Source of the DNA: CAZXCK01 sp964639225 | GTDB lineage: Bacteria > Chloroflexota > Anaerolineae > Aggregatilineales > Phototrophicaceae | Reading direction: 5' to 3' | DNA: 23,702 bases | Assembly (NCBI GenBank): GCA_964639225.1 | Contig: CAZXCK010000064.1 | Location: 1-23,702 of the forward strand | In this document: positions 15,584 through 23,138 of the stretch, one piece after another | How the letters are laid out: the number at the start of each line of letters is the position of its first letter | How positions within the stretch are numbered: the stretch's first letter is position 1 | Notes under the pieces: generated by a model | What the model saw: only the letters and a program-made list of their open reading frames with translations | Databases searched by the model: none | Told to the model about the DNA's origin: nothing | Position numbers and translations under genes: made by a program

Positions 15584-18127
15584 TTATTCCTCGACAAGCA
15601 GTCGGTGTAACACCTTCCCAACGAACGATTTAGGCAGCTCCTCGCGGAACTCGAACTCTGCTGGGACGGCGTAATCTTCCAGGCGACGCTCGCACAGCGC
15701 GATGAGCTGCTCTTCTGACAGGCTGGCGTCTGGCTGTGGGACGACAAACGCTTTGATCTTTTGAGTGCCGTCGCCGGTGTCGATGCCCACGACGGCGACT
15801 TCCCAGACCTTGTTGTTCTCGTACAGCACTTCTTCGATGTCTCGCGGGTAAACTTTGTGCCCATCTACCGTAATCGTATCACGCTTACGGCTGACAAACT
15901 TAAAGAATCCGGCGTCGTCCATGACGGCGATATCGCCCGTGTGCAGCCAGCCATCCCGGTCCGGGTTCTGTGCCAGAGACGGGTCGCGCGGCTGAAGATA
16001 ACCCTGCATAACCTGCGGTCCGCGAATCACCAGTTCGCCGATCTGGCCGGGTGGCAGTTCTTCGCCAGTGGTCATATCGACAATGCGGGCGTCAGTGTTG
16101 GGCAGCGGAATGCCGATAGAGCCGGTCCGGTTGGTGCCGAACAGCGGGTTGGAGTGAGTCATCGGTGAGCACTCGGTAAGGCCATAGCCCTCAATCAGAT
16201 GCCCCCGTGTGACCTTCTCGAACTCTTCCTGTACTTCCACTGGTAGCGGCGCGGCGCCGCTGAGACAGGCCTTGATCGACGCCACGCCGTAGCGCCGGGA
16301 ATTGGGTATGTGGTTGATGGTAGCATAAATCGAGGGGACGCCAGGGAAGATCGTCGGGTGATAACGCCGGATATGCTGGAGCACCGTTTTGACCTCGTAT
16401 TCGGGCAGCAGCACGATGCGCGCACCGATGCTGACTGGCACGTTCATCCCGGTGGCCATGCCGTAACTGTGTGACAGCGGCAGCACACTGAGAAATGTTT
16501 CTTCTCCATAGCGCAGGCTGGGCATCCAGTGGCGGATTTGCAGCGTATTCGCCACCAGATTGGCGTGACTCAGGTAGACGCCTTTGGGTATGTCGCTGGT
16601 GCCGCTGGTGAAGATGATCGCCGCTAAGTCCTGCGGTTTGACGTCAATATTAAGCGGTAGCTGGATGGCCGCCGCTTCCTCAATGAGGTCTTCCATCATG
16701 TAGCCGTCTTCCAGCGGCAGTTCGGTATCGTCGAATGGAGCCTGGAATTCTTGGCCGAAGTGATTGGGCACAATATCAGGGACGTGAGCGTAAATCACGG
16801 CGCTGATGCTGGTCTCGTCCTTCAGAACCTGGCCCAGTGGCTGGTAATGGCGCAGGGTAATGAGGACGCGCGGTTTGGCCAGGTTTACCTCGCGCATAAT
16901 GCTTTGTGCGGCGGCGTCCGGGTTGGGCAGCACCACAGCCGCCCCCAGGCTGAGTATGGCGTAATAGGCGATGATAAACTGTGGTATGTTGGGTAGAACC
17001 AGCATCACGCGGTCACCGGGACGTACGCCCACACCATGCAGCGCATGCGCGAAGCGATTGACCTGCCGGAACAGTGTCTGGTAGTTGGTGGATTTGCCCC
17101 GGAACACCAGCGCCGTTTTTCGTGGCACCCAGTCCGCCGCGCTTTCCAGAAACTTGTGCAGCGGCTGGCGCGGCAGTGGGATGGTATACGGGACTTCCTG
17201 CTCGTAAAACTTCAGCCAGGGCCGGTCGCGGATCATGCGCGTGGTCAGCGTCTGGGCGCGCCACGAATCCTTAAGACGATCCTGGTTGATAAAGCGCTCG
17301 ATGACGCGATTAACGGCGGTGTGGCGTTCAAGCTGGACCTTGTGCTTGGCCGCGCCTACGTCGTAGATCTCGGCGTTGGGTATCTGCTGGGCGGCTTCTT
17401 CGAACAGCCGGCGCGGGAAATAGTTGTCGCGTTCGCCGGTGATGACCAGTGTCGGCGTCGTGATGTTGCGCAGGTAGTCCCAGCCCTTCCAGCGGCGCAT
17501 GTTGTTGGTCAGCATGCGCTTCATGACGTGAATCTCGGCGTTCCAGCGTGGGCGATACTTCCACCACAGCCGGTAAAAGGCGGTCGGCAGGCGCACGAGC
17601 CAGTTGACGATACGCGGCAGTGGATACTCCGCTGTGGTAGCGATCAGGATGAGCTTTTCCAGGCGTTCCGGGTAGCGGTTGGCGTACTCCACACAGATGG
17701 AACCGCCGAACGAATGCCCGACGAGAATAAACTGCTCGGGCAGCTTGAGCGTCTGCACAATGTTATCCAGGTCGTCCAGCAGCTCGCTCATGGTGTAATG
17801 GGTGTATGGGGCGTCGCTCTGGCCGTGACCGCGCAGGTCTGGCACCACCACCCGATATTCGCGCGCGAAGCGGTTGATTTGCAGTTCCCAGGTCTCGGCA
17901 CAGCCCGCGTAACCATGCACAAAGACGATCGTCTTATCGACTGCTTCAGGCCATAGATCGATGACACTCAGATGACTGCGGGCGACGCCGCGAATAGGGA
18001 CTTCCACGCGATACAGGTTGAAATCGAGCTGTATGCCTTTGCGTTTGATGCCACGTAGTTTGCGTTTCATGCCTGCCCGTTTCCTGCTGCTGACCGGCTC
18101 AGTGAATGTGCCTTGACGGTCCATCAT
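15584..18127 (-). CDS. fusion of alpha/beta hydrolase and acyl-CoA synthetase (AMP-binding)
   Basis: Two enzymes lie in one chain of 847 residues. Residues 60-285 are an alpha/beta hydrolase: nucleophile Ser139 in GHSFGG, acid Asp234 (GERDNYF) and His262. Residues 320-847 are an adenylate-forming acyl-CoA ligase: phosphate loop TSGTSDIPKG (507-516), YGLTEC (648-653), GWLHTGD (726-732), SRKRD...DGHKVYP (746-761) and catalytic Lys838 in PKSFVGKVL. The ligase would make an acyl-CoA (or acyl-adenylate) from a carboxylate, ATP and CoA. OleBC olefin enzymes are also hydrolase-ligase fusions, but OleB uses an Asp nucleophile; here it is Ser, so OleBC is unlikely. The start is uncertain: 18127 is the first ATG, but an ATG at 18070 has AGGA about 11 bases upstream and would give 828 residues. 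The patatin gene follows after nine bases. The substrate is unknown. Confidence 0.9.
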   Translation of the reverse strand: MMDRQGTFTEPVSSRKRAGMKRKLRGIKRKGIQLDFNLYRVEVPIRGVARSHLSVIDLWPEAVDKTIVFVHGYAGCAETWELQINRFAREYRVVVPDLRGHGQSDAPYTHYTMSELLDDLDNIVQTLKLPEQFILVGHSFGGSICVEYANRYPERLEKLILIATTAEYPLPRIVNWLVRLPTAFYRLWWKYRPRWNAEIHVMKRMLTNNMRRWKGWDYLRNITTPTLVITGERDNYFPRRLFEEAAQQIPNAEIYDVGAAKHKVQLERHTAVNRVIERFINQDRLKDSWRAQTLTTRMIRDRPWLKFYEQEVPYTIPLPRQPLHKFLESAADWVPRKTALVFRGKSTNYQTLFRQVNRFAHALHGVGVRPGDRVMLVLPNIPQFIIAYYAILSLGAAVVLPNPDAAAQSIMREVNLAKPRVLITLRHYQPLGQVLKDETSISAVIYAHVPDIVPNHFGQEFQAPFDDTELPLEDGYMMEDLIEEAAAIQLPLNIDVKPQDLAAIIFTSGTSDIPKGVYLSHANLVANTLQIRHWMPSLRYGEETFLSVLPLSHSYGMATGMNVPVSIGARIVLLPEYEVKTVLQHIRRYHPTIFPGVPSIYATINHIPNSRRYGVASIKACLSGAAPLPVEVQEEFEKVTRGHLIEGYGLTECSPMTHSNPLFGTNRTGSIGIPLPNTDARIVDMTTGEELPPGQIGELVIRGPQVMQGYLQPRDPSLAQNPDRDGWLHTGDIAVMDDAGFFKFVSRKRDTITVDGHKVYPRDIEEVLYENNKVWEVAVVGIDTGDGTQKIKAFVVPQPDASLSEEQLIALCERRLEDYAVPAEFEFREELPKSFVGKVLHRLLVEE

Positions 18128-18232
18128 ACTCGTATCTATCGGGAATGACCATAGCGTGCCACATCTAATGCTATGCTAACGGCTCTGTGCTAATCTTGTC
18201 CCGTAATCACACACAATGAGACGGAGCGCTCC

Positions 18233-19246
18233 GTGAAACTAGAAACCTATACCCAGGCTGATGCCTTTGATACGCTTCGGCCAGAGTGGAACACGCTGCT
18301 GCATCGCAGTGCGGTCGATAACATCTTCAGCAGTTGGGAGTACCAATCGACATGGTGGGATGTGTTTCATCCCGGTCGTCTGCTGATTATCACCTGCCGC
18401 GATGAAGACGACCGGCTCATCGGCATTGCGCCCTGGTTTGTTTGCGAGGGTGGTGTAATTCGTGGCATCGGCTGTGAAGACATTACCGACTACCTGGACG
18501 TTATCGCCGATGCCGAGCATGTCGAAAAGGTGCTGGGGTGTTTTGTGTCGTATCTGGCAGAACGTCACGAGGATTACCGGAGCATCGAACTGTGCAATAT
18601 CCCGGAAGAGTCGCCAACGTACCGGCTCCTGCGCGATACGTTCGAGCGCTGTGGTTTCACCGCCACCATCGAGCAGCAGGAAGTCTGTCCGGTGATTGAA
18701 CTTCCAGAAACCTGGGAAGACTACCTGGCCCAGCTCGACAAAAAGCAGCGCCACGAGATTCGCCGTAAGCTGCGCCGGGCCACTGGCTCTGATGAGTATG
18801 ATGTTGACTGGTACATCGTCGATGGTTCGCGTTCGCTTGACGAGGAAATCGATACATTCCTGCGTCTGATGGCGGCCAGCGATCCACAGAAAGCCCAGTT
18901 CCTGCGCGATGATGGCAACGAATTGTTCTTCCGCCGGCTGATCCCGCTGATGTACGAGCAGGGCTGGCTGCAACTGGTGTTCCTGACGGTCAACGGGCAG
19001 GCGGCGGCGGCTTACTTCAACTTCGAATACAACAAACGTATCCTGGTGTATAACTCTGGCCTGGACCCCGACGCCTATGGTCATCTGAGCGCGGGTATCG
19101 TCCTGCTGGCGCTGAACATCCGCCATGCCATCGAGAAGGGCTGCGAAGCCTTCGACTTCCTGCGTGGTGACGAGAATTACAAGTATCGCATGGGCGGCAA
19201 GGATACTGGCGTCTATAAACTCATGGCGGAGTTCCCGCAGATGTGA
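18233..19246 (+). CDS. GNAT-fold acyltransferase of FemAB/CelD (BcsL-like) type
   Basis: This 337-residue protein has the layout of the Acetyltransf_6 (PF13480)/FemAB-like group: an N-terminal GNAT-like half (about 1-150) and a second GNAT half (about 160-330). Recognisable pieces are FSSWEYQSTWWDVF near the start, KKQRHEIRRKLRRA (178-191), the substrate strand AAAYFNFEYNKRILVYNSGLDPDAYGHLSAGIVLL and the closing FDFLRGDENYKYRMGG. Members transfer acyl or aminoacyl groups in polysaccharide or cell-wall synthesis, or are of unknown role. The start is GTG at 18233, with GGAG six bases upstream. It diverges from the hydrolase-ligase gene across about 105 bases. It ends in a hairpin terminator shared with the tRNA-His gene. 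Confidence 0.85.
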   Translation: MKLETYTQADAFDTLRPEWNTLLHRSAVDNIFSSWEYQSTWWDVFHPGRLLIITCRDEDDRLIGIAPWFVCEGGVIRGIGCEDITDYLDVIADAEHVEKVLGCFVSYLAERHEDYRSIELCNIPEESPTYRLLRDTFERCGFTATIEQQEVCPVIELPETWEDYLAQLDKKQRHEIRRKLRRATGSDEYDVDWYIVDGSRSLDEEIDTFLRLMAASDPQKAQFLRDDGNELFFRRLIPLMYEQGWLQLVFLTVNGQAAAAYFNFEYNKRILVYNSGLDPDAYGHLSAGIVLLALNIRHAIEKGCEAFDFLRGDENYKYRMGGKDTGVYKLMAEFPQM

Positions 19247-19278
19247 TAGTCGTACATCAGGGTGGGAAATAAAACAAA

Positions 19279-19304
19279 CGCGGCATCGAGTATTCGACGC
19301 CGCG
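19279..19304. terminator. bidirectional terminator between the acyltransferase and tRNA-His genes
   Basis: CGCGGC (19279-19284) pairs with GCCGCG (19299-19304). Past one A-C mismatch, TCGA (19286-19289) pairs with TCGA (19294-19297) around a GTAT loop. On the plus strand CTTTCGTTT follows; on the minus strand TTTGTTTTATTT follows (plus 19267-19278), which is the better T run. It ends both the plus-strand gene and the minus-strand tRNA. Confidence 0.8.
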
Positions 19305-19314
19305 CTTTCGTTTA

Positions 19315-19392
19315 TGGGGTGAGTGATGGGACTTGAACCCACGGCCTTCTGGGCCACAACCAGACGCTCTAACCAACTGAGCTACACCCACC
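19315..19392 (-). tRNA. tRNA-His (anticodon GTG)
   Basis: The minus strand folds as a complete tRNA. The acceptor GTGGGTG pairs with CACTCAC, with one G-U pair. The D arm holds GTAGCTCAGTTGGTTAGAGC. The anticodon stem TCTGG/CCAGA encloses the loop TTGTGGC, so the anticodon is GTG (plus 19355-19357). The T arm carries GGTTCAAGTCC. The extra G at -1 opposite C73, the identity mark of tRNA-His, is encoded at 19392 and 19318. The 3' CCA is encoded at 19315-19317. Confidence 0.97.
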
Positions 19393-19419
19393 ATGTTGAT
19401 GCCGAAAGTATAGCACGGG

Positions 19420-20112
19420 CTAAACTGTAAATCCAGACCTTTTTCTGGCGGAAATCACCATCGCGCGGCTGCCGGGACAGTCCTCCCAGTGGCTGGTCAC
19501 GTCGAAGCCGTGACGCTCGATGCGTTCCAGCGCCTCACGCAGGCGGGTGTCGGCTTCGGGGCTGGCCTCGCGCTGCCCGGTAATGCGATACAGCCAGTCG
19601 AGAACACGCTGCGGCAGCCCGCGCGTGGTGAAAAGTGCGCCGGGCACAATCACCAGCAGGCCCTCTTCGCCAAGTATGCGCCGTATCTCGTGCAGCGTGC
19701 GCGGATCGACGATGAACTCGGCTGGAAAGGTGGCTACTGCCGCGTCGAAATGCGCGTCCGGGAAGGGCAGCGCCTGCGCGCGCGCCCGTACCAGCAGCGG
19801 CGCGCATCCCTGGCGGCGCAGTTTGCGCCGGGCGATGCGCGCCATATTCGGCGACAAATCACAGCCGACGGTGTGATAACCGGCGCGCTTCAGGTCGATC
19901 TGCAGATCGCCGGTGCCGTGCGCGATCTCCAGCACGCGCGGGCAGTCCGCCGGTGGGCCGATGTGCTTCAGCGCGGCGCGCTGCCAGCAGCGCCACGCGC
20001 CCAACGACACGATCCTGCTGACTGCGTCATAGGTGAAGGCGAGCGGGTTGTACAGCAGGTGAAACCCCCAGCGAACCAGCCGCCACCACGCGCCATCAGG
20101 ACCAGAAAGCAT
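19420..20112 (-). CDS. class I SAM-dependent methyltransferase (UbiE-like fold)
   Basis: This 230-residue methyltransferase has the SAM-binding motif I VLEIAHGTGDL (60-70), an acidic residue after strand two in GCDLSPNM (84-90), and motif ALPFPDAHFDAAVATFPAEFI (113-134) leading to strand four. It resembles the UbiE/COQ5-type and Methyltransf_11 group. The acceptor is not evident from sequence. The first 45 residues (WGFHLLYNPLAFTYDAVSRIVSLGAW) resemble the N-terminal part of lipid-related members. Its start ATG lies 17 bases inside the end of the phosphodiesterase gene, in another frame, so translation is probably coupled. The pairing with a phospholipid-related gene hints at lipid modification, which is an inference only. 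Confidence 0.87.
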   Translation of the reverse strand: MLSGPDGAWWRLVRWGFHLLYNPLAFTYDAVSRIVSLGAWRCWQRAALKHIGPPADCPRVLEIAHGTGDLQIDLKRAGYHTVGCDLSPNMARIARRKLRRQGCAPLLVRARAQALPFPDAHFDAAVATFPAEFIVDPRTLHEIRRILGEEGLLVIVPGALFTTRGLPQRVLDWLYRITGQREASPEADTRLREALERIERHGFDVTSHWEDCPGSRAMVISARKRSGFTV

Positions 20113-20866
20113 GGCGGATCAGGTCCGGCTTATCGGTGATGATGATGTCCACGCCCAGATCGCGCAGAACGAGAGCGCGCGCCGGGTCGTTCACCGTCCA
20201 CGTGTGGATGCGCTGGCCCGCGTCACGCAGCGCCCGCACGCTGTCGGCGTTCAGCATCTCGTGATGGGGGTGGCTGGCTTCGGTGGTCATCCGGGCGCGG
20301 AACTCGTCGGGGATGGCCGGTATACCCTCGGCATAGAGATAACCCAGCGCGACCTGTGGCATGGCCTGCCGGAAGCGAATCAGCGCCAGCGGATTAAACG
20401 ATGACACGACCACTCGCCCCGCCATGTGATGTCGTTCGATACAGGCGGCGACCGCTTCTTCCAGTCCGTCCGGTTCCAGGGCCATCGACTTGATCTCTAC
20501 GTTGACCAGCAGTCGCCCGGCGACCGCCTCGAAAACCTCGTCCAGCGTGGGAACGCGCAGACCGGCATAACCGGGGCCAAACCAGCTTCCAGCGTCCAGC
20601 GCCTTAATCTCGGCCAGTGTCATCTCGGCAACAGTGCCGCTGCCGTCGGTGGTGGCATCGACGGTGATATCATGGATGACGACCAGTTCACCGTCGCGGG
20701 TGAGCTGCACATCCAGTTCGACGCCGTCGGCCTGCAGGTCGGCGGCCAGTTGAAAAGCCAGCAGCGTGTTCATTGGCGCGTAGGCGCTGGCCCCGCGATG
20801 GCCGAAAATCAGCGGACGGTCGGTGTACATCGACTCAAGCGTTTCCGGTTCGGTTGGTGTGGTCAC
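20096..20866 (-). CDS. glycerophosphodiester phosphodiesterase (GDPD family)
   Basis: This enzyme (256 residues) would cleave glycerophosphodiesters to glycerol-3-phosphate and an alcohol. It shows HRGAS (catalytic His), the metal ligands in VELDVQ, IHD with the second His, and VEIKS carrying the third Glu ligand. The C-terminal HTWTVND and IITDKPD are also typical. One oddity is that the usual PENT after HRG reads PMNT. GTG at 20866 is the chosen start because GAGGGG lies four bases upstream. The frame stays open to TTG at 20902, but that adds a Cys-rich, Arg-rich tail without a ribosome site. No signal peptide is visible, so it is cytoplasmic like UgpQ. It overlaps the methyltransferase gene by 17 bases. 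A terminator hairpin upstream separates it from the SUF operon. Confidence 0.92.
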   Translation of the reverse strand: MTTPTEPETLESMYTDRPLIFGHRGASAYAPMNTLLAFQLAADLQADGVELDVQLTRDGELVVIHDITVDATTDGSGTVAEMTLAEIKALDAGSWFGPGYAGLRVPTLDEVFEAVAGRLLVNVEIKSMALEPDGLEEAVAACIERHHMAGRVVVSSFNPLALIRFRQAMPQVALGYLYAEGIPAIPDEFRARMTTEASHPHHEMLNADSVRALRDAGQRIHTWTVNDPARALVLRDLGVDIIITDKPDLIRHAFWS

Positions 20867-20893
20867 ATTTCCCCTCGCACATTGTTTTTGTCG

Positions 20894-20930
20894 GCAAAGC
20901 AAAGGCCCACCGGATTCACACGATGGGCCT
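20894..20930 (-). terminator. intrinsic terminator at the end of the SUF/Rieske operon
   Basis: Read on the minus strand, AGGCCCA (plus 20924-20930) pairs with TGGGCCT (plus 20903-20909) around a 14-base loop, and TTTGCTTTGCC follows. It lies about 30 bases after the Rieske gene stop and just upstream of the phosphodiesterase start, so it marks the operon end. Confidence 0.75.
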
Positions 20931-20961
20931 GAATTATACTCAATTTTGCGCCAGACGGACG

Positions 20962-21282
20962 CTATTTCCTGGCCGGGCCGAGCTGAATTTCATTCCCCTC
21001 GACACGCACTTCATAGGCAGTGACATCGGTGAAGGCCGGCGCCGACAGTACCTTGCCCGTGCACACATCGAACTTGGCGCCATGACGCGGGCAGGCGATG
21101 ACGTTACCCGTCTGTTCGCCTTCGGCCAGCGGCCCGCCGTCATGCGTGCAGACATCCTCAATGGCGCAGTACGTGCCATCCACGTTGAATACGGCCACCC
21201 AGCGGTTGCCGATCTCAACGATGAGCGGCTCATCGCCCGGCTGTAGCTCGTCTGTGGTGCCAATCGTGACAAAATCGGTCAT
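20962..21282 (-). CDS. Rieske [2Fe-2S] ferredoxin of the SUF operon
   Basis: This small soluble Rieske protein (106 residues) has both cluster-binding boxes: CTHDGG with Cys45 and His47, and CPRHGAKFD with Cys64 and His67. There is no signal peptide or membrane anchor. It therefore belongs to the ferredoxin-like type used as an electron donor to oxygenases or as an accessory to SUF, not the bc1-complex type. The start ATG has GGAG about 11 bases upstream, and the gene follows sufU after 30 bases. Rieske ferredoxins at the end of SUF operons recur in several bacterial phyla; their exact part there is not settled. The protein ends the operon and is followed by a terminator. Confidence 0.92.
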   Translation of the reverse strand: MTDFVTIGTTDELQPGDEPLIVEIGNRWVAVFNVDGTYCAIEDVCTHDGGPLAEGEQTGNVIACPRHGAKFDVCTGKVLSAPAFTDVTAYEVRVEGNEIQLGPARK

Positions 21283-21312
21283 CTGAAGTACGCTCCGTTT
21301 TCTGGTGGGTAA

Positions 21313-21723
21313 TTACTCGTCGTCTTCGGCGGCTTCTTCCTGCTTGCGCCAGTAGTCGAGGCCGTGCAGGCTCACATGCAGCGCTTTGAGGCCCAGCAGC
21401 GCGCATTTGACGCGGTTCTGCGAGATGGGGATGCCGAGCAGATCGAATACATGATCTCGGCTGATGTCCTTGACCTCATCGACCGTCATGCCGATGATCT
21501 CCTCACCCAGCATGGACGCCGCCGCCTGGCTGATGGCGCAGCCTTCACCGTCCCAGCCGACGCCGGTGATGACGTTATTCTCGTCGATGCGCAGCGTCAG
21601 CCGCAGCCGGTCGCCACACAGCGGATTCGTCACCTCATAGTCGATGGTGGCCGGGTCCAGAACCCCCTTGTTGCGCGGGTTCATGCCATGATCCAGGATG
21701 TTTTCGCGGTACATATCGTCCAT
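21313..21723 (-). CDS. sufU: SufU, sulfur-acceptor protein for SufS
   Basis: SufU (136 residues) takes the persulfide sulfur from SufS for iron-sulfur cluster building in systems lacking SufE. The three conserved cysteines, Cys36 (NPLCGD), Cys62 (EGCAIS) and Cys117 (RVKCALLG), and Asp38 match the SufU zinc site. The start is ATG at 21723, preceded by GAGGGGGAAC; the frame continues upstream but there runs over the end of sufS and is not coding. The opening MYRENILDHGMNPRNKG is typical. The gap to sufS is 13 bases and to the Rieske gene 30. An acidic tail EEAAEDDE closes the protein. Confidence 0.95.
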   Translation of the reverse strand: MDDMYRENILDHGMNPRNKGVLDPATIDYEVTNPLCGDRLRLTLRIDENNVITGVGWDGEGCAISQAAASMLGEEIIGMTVDEVKDISRDHVFDLLGIPISQNRVKCALLGLKALHVSLHGLDYWRKQEEAAEDDE

Positions 21724-21736
21724 GTTGAGTTCCCCC

Positions 21737-22996
21737 TCAGATGGTGAAGCGCTTCTTCGCGTTATACAGCGCCTCGACCAGCGCGTCCACTTCCGCTGGT
21801 TGATTATACAGGTAGAAACTGGCGCGGGTGGTGGCACCCACCGAAAACAGCGAATGCAGCGGCTGGGCACAGTGATGCCCGGCGCGCACGGCGATGCCCT
21901 CGGCGTCCAGGACCTGCGCCAGATCGTGCGGGTGAATACGGTCCAGCGAGAAAGCCATCACCGCGCCGCGCTGGGATGCGTCCTGCGGGCCGTAGAGCGT
22001 CAGGCCAGGGATTTCGATCAGCCGTTCCAGGGCGTAGGCTGTCAGCGCCTGCTCGTGCGCGTGGACGCGCTCCATGCCCAGTTCGCTCAGGTAATCGACC
22101 GCCAGACCCAGCCCAATCGCCTCGGCGATGCTGGGCGTGCCGGCTTCGAACTTATAGGGCAGTTCGTTCCAGGTGCTGCCCTCGAACGTCACCCGCTCGA
22201 TCATGTCGCCGCCGCCGATCCAGGGCGGCATGGCTTCCAGGATGTCTCGCTTGCCGTAAAGAATGCCGCTGCCGGTAGGGCCGACCATCTTGTGACCGCT
22301 GAAGGCGTAGAAGTCGGCGTCCAGCGCCTGCACATCGACCGGCATATGGGGCACGCTCTGCGCGCCGTCGACCAGCAGCAGCGCACCGGCGGCGTGGGCT
22401 TTGTCGGCGATGTCGCGGATGGGGTTGATGGTCCCCAGCACGTTGGAGCCGTGCATCACGGTCACCAGTTTAACCGGATTGTCCGCCAGCATGCGCTCGA
22501 ATTCGGGCATGTCCAGCAGGCCATCGCCGGTTATGGGCACATACAGCACGCGGATTCCCTTCTCGGCGGCCAGCATCTGCCAGGGGACGATGTTGGCGTG
22601 GTGTTCCATCTGTGTGGAGAGGACCACATCGCCGGGCTGAAGATTGGCGCGGCCCCACGTCTGCGCCACCAGGTTGATGGCCTCGGTGGTGCCGCGTGTG
22701 AAGATCACCTCGCGTTTGTTGCCAGCGTTGATGAATCGGCGTACTTTTTTGCGCGCTTCTTCATACGCCTCAGTCGCCTGCTCGCTGAGTTTGTGAATCC
22801 CGCGATGGACGTTAGCGTGATAAGTGCGGTAGTAGGTGGTCATCCCGTCGATGACGCTGGCCGGTCTCTGGCTGGAAGCGGCGTTGTCGAGATAGACCAG
22901 CGGCACGCCGGGGCTGTGTTCCATCTGCAGAATGGGGAAGTCGGCGCGGACAGCAGCGACATCGTAAGGCAAAACGATCGGGTTGTTCTCTGCCAT
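21737..22996 (-). CDS. sufS: SufS, group II cysteine desulfurase
   Basis: SufS (419 residues) is the PLP enzyme that removes sulfur from cysteine for cluster assembly. The N-terminal strand LVYLDNAASSQRP, the FTRGTTEAINLVAQ loop and MEHHANIVPWQ are as in class II desulfurases. The PLP lysine is Lys236 (FSGHKMVGP) and the catalytic cysteine is Cys376 in RAGHHCAQPLH, the short-loop class II form. The ATG at 22996 has AGAAGG about ten bases upstream. The gene is 13 bases before sufU and 142 bases after the partial sufD. That last gap contains nested inverted repeats. It belongs to the SUF operon; sufB and sufC, if present, would lie beyond the window edge. Confidence 0.96.
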   Translation of the reverse strand: MAENNPIVLPYDVAAVRADFPILQMEHSPGVPLVYLDNAASSQRPASVIDGMTTYYRTYHANVHRGIHKLSEQATEAYEEARKKVRRFINAGNKREVIFTRGTTEAINLVAQTWGRANLQPGDVVLSTQMEHHANIVPWQMLAAEKGIRVLYVPITGDGLLDMPEFERMLADNPVKLVTVMHGSNVLGTINPIRDIADKAHAAGALLLVDGAQSVPHMPVDVQALDADFYAFSGHKMVGPTGSGILYGKRDILEAMPPWIGGGDMIERVTFEGSTWNELPYKFEAGTPSIAEAIGLGLAVDYLSELGMERVHAHEQALTAYALERLIEIPGLTLYGPQDASQRGAVMAFSLDRIHPHDLAQVLDAEGIAVRAGHHCAQPLHSLFSVGATTRASFYLYNQPAEVDALVEALYNAKKRFTI

Positions 22997-23044
22997 AATT
23001 CATACACCTTCTGGTTCAAACACGAGCGGTGTGCCGCTTCTATT

Positions 23045-23089
23045 CTCTATTCAGAATAGAGGCGCGTCAATAGGCCATGACGCGCCTCT
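23045..23089 (-). promoter_or_regulatory. nested inverted repeats between sufD and sufS
   Basis: Two symmetric elements overlap. AGAGGCGCGTCA (23058-23069) pairs perfectly with TGACGCGCCTCT (23078-23089) to give a 12-base stem with an 8-base loop. CTCTATTC (23045-23052) and GAATAGAG (23054-23061) form an almost perfect 17-base palindrome. They share bases 23058-23061, so an RNA cannot form both fully. No long T run follows on the minus strand, which makes a simple terminator less likely than an attenuator, a processing site or a regulator-binding palindrome for sufS. Confidence 0.5.
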
Positions 23090-23138
23090 GTGCATTTCGA
23101 TGGCACAAATCTGCCAGGATTTCAGCGGGTTCTGCTGT

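Noticed and set aside
15584..18127. OleBC-type olefin biosynthesis fusion
   Set aside because: The hydrolase has GHSFGG with a Ser nucleophile; OleB uses Asp. No OleA or OleD is present.
18239..19357. Minus-strand open frame of 372 codons opposite the acyltransferase
   Set aside because: The plus strand has a good ribosome site and GNAT/FemAB motifs, and the minus frame runs into the tRNA gene.
21698..23059. Plus-strand open frame of 453 codons opposite sufS
   Set aside because: It is fully antisense to sufS; the protein is His/Val/Gly-rich and unlike any family.
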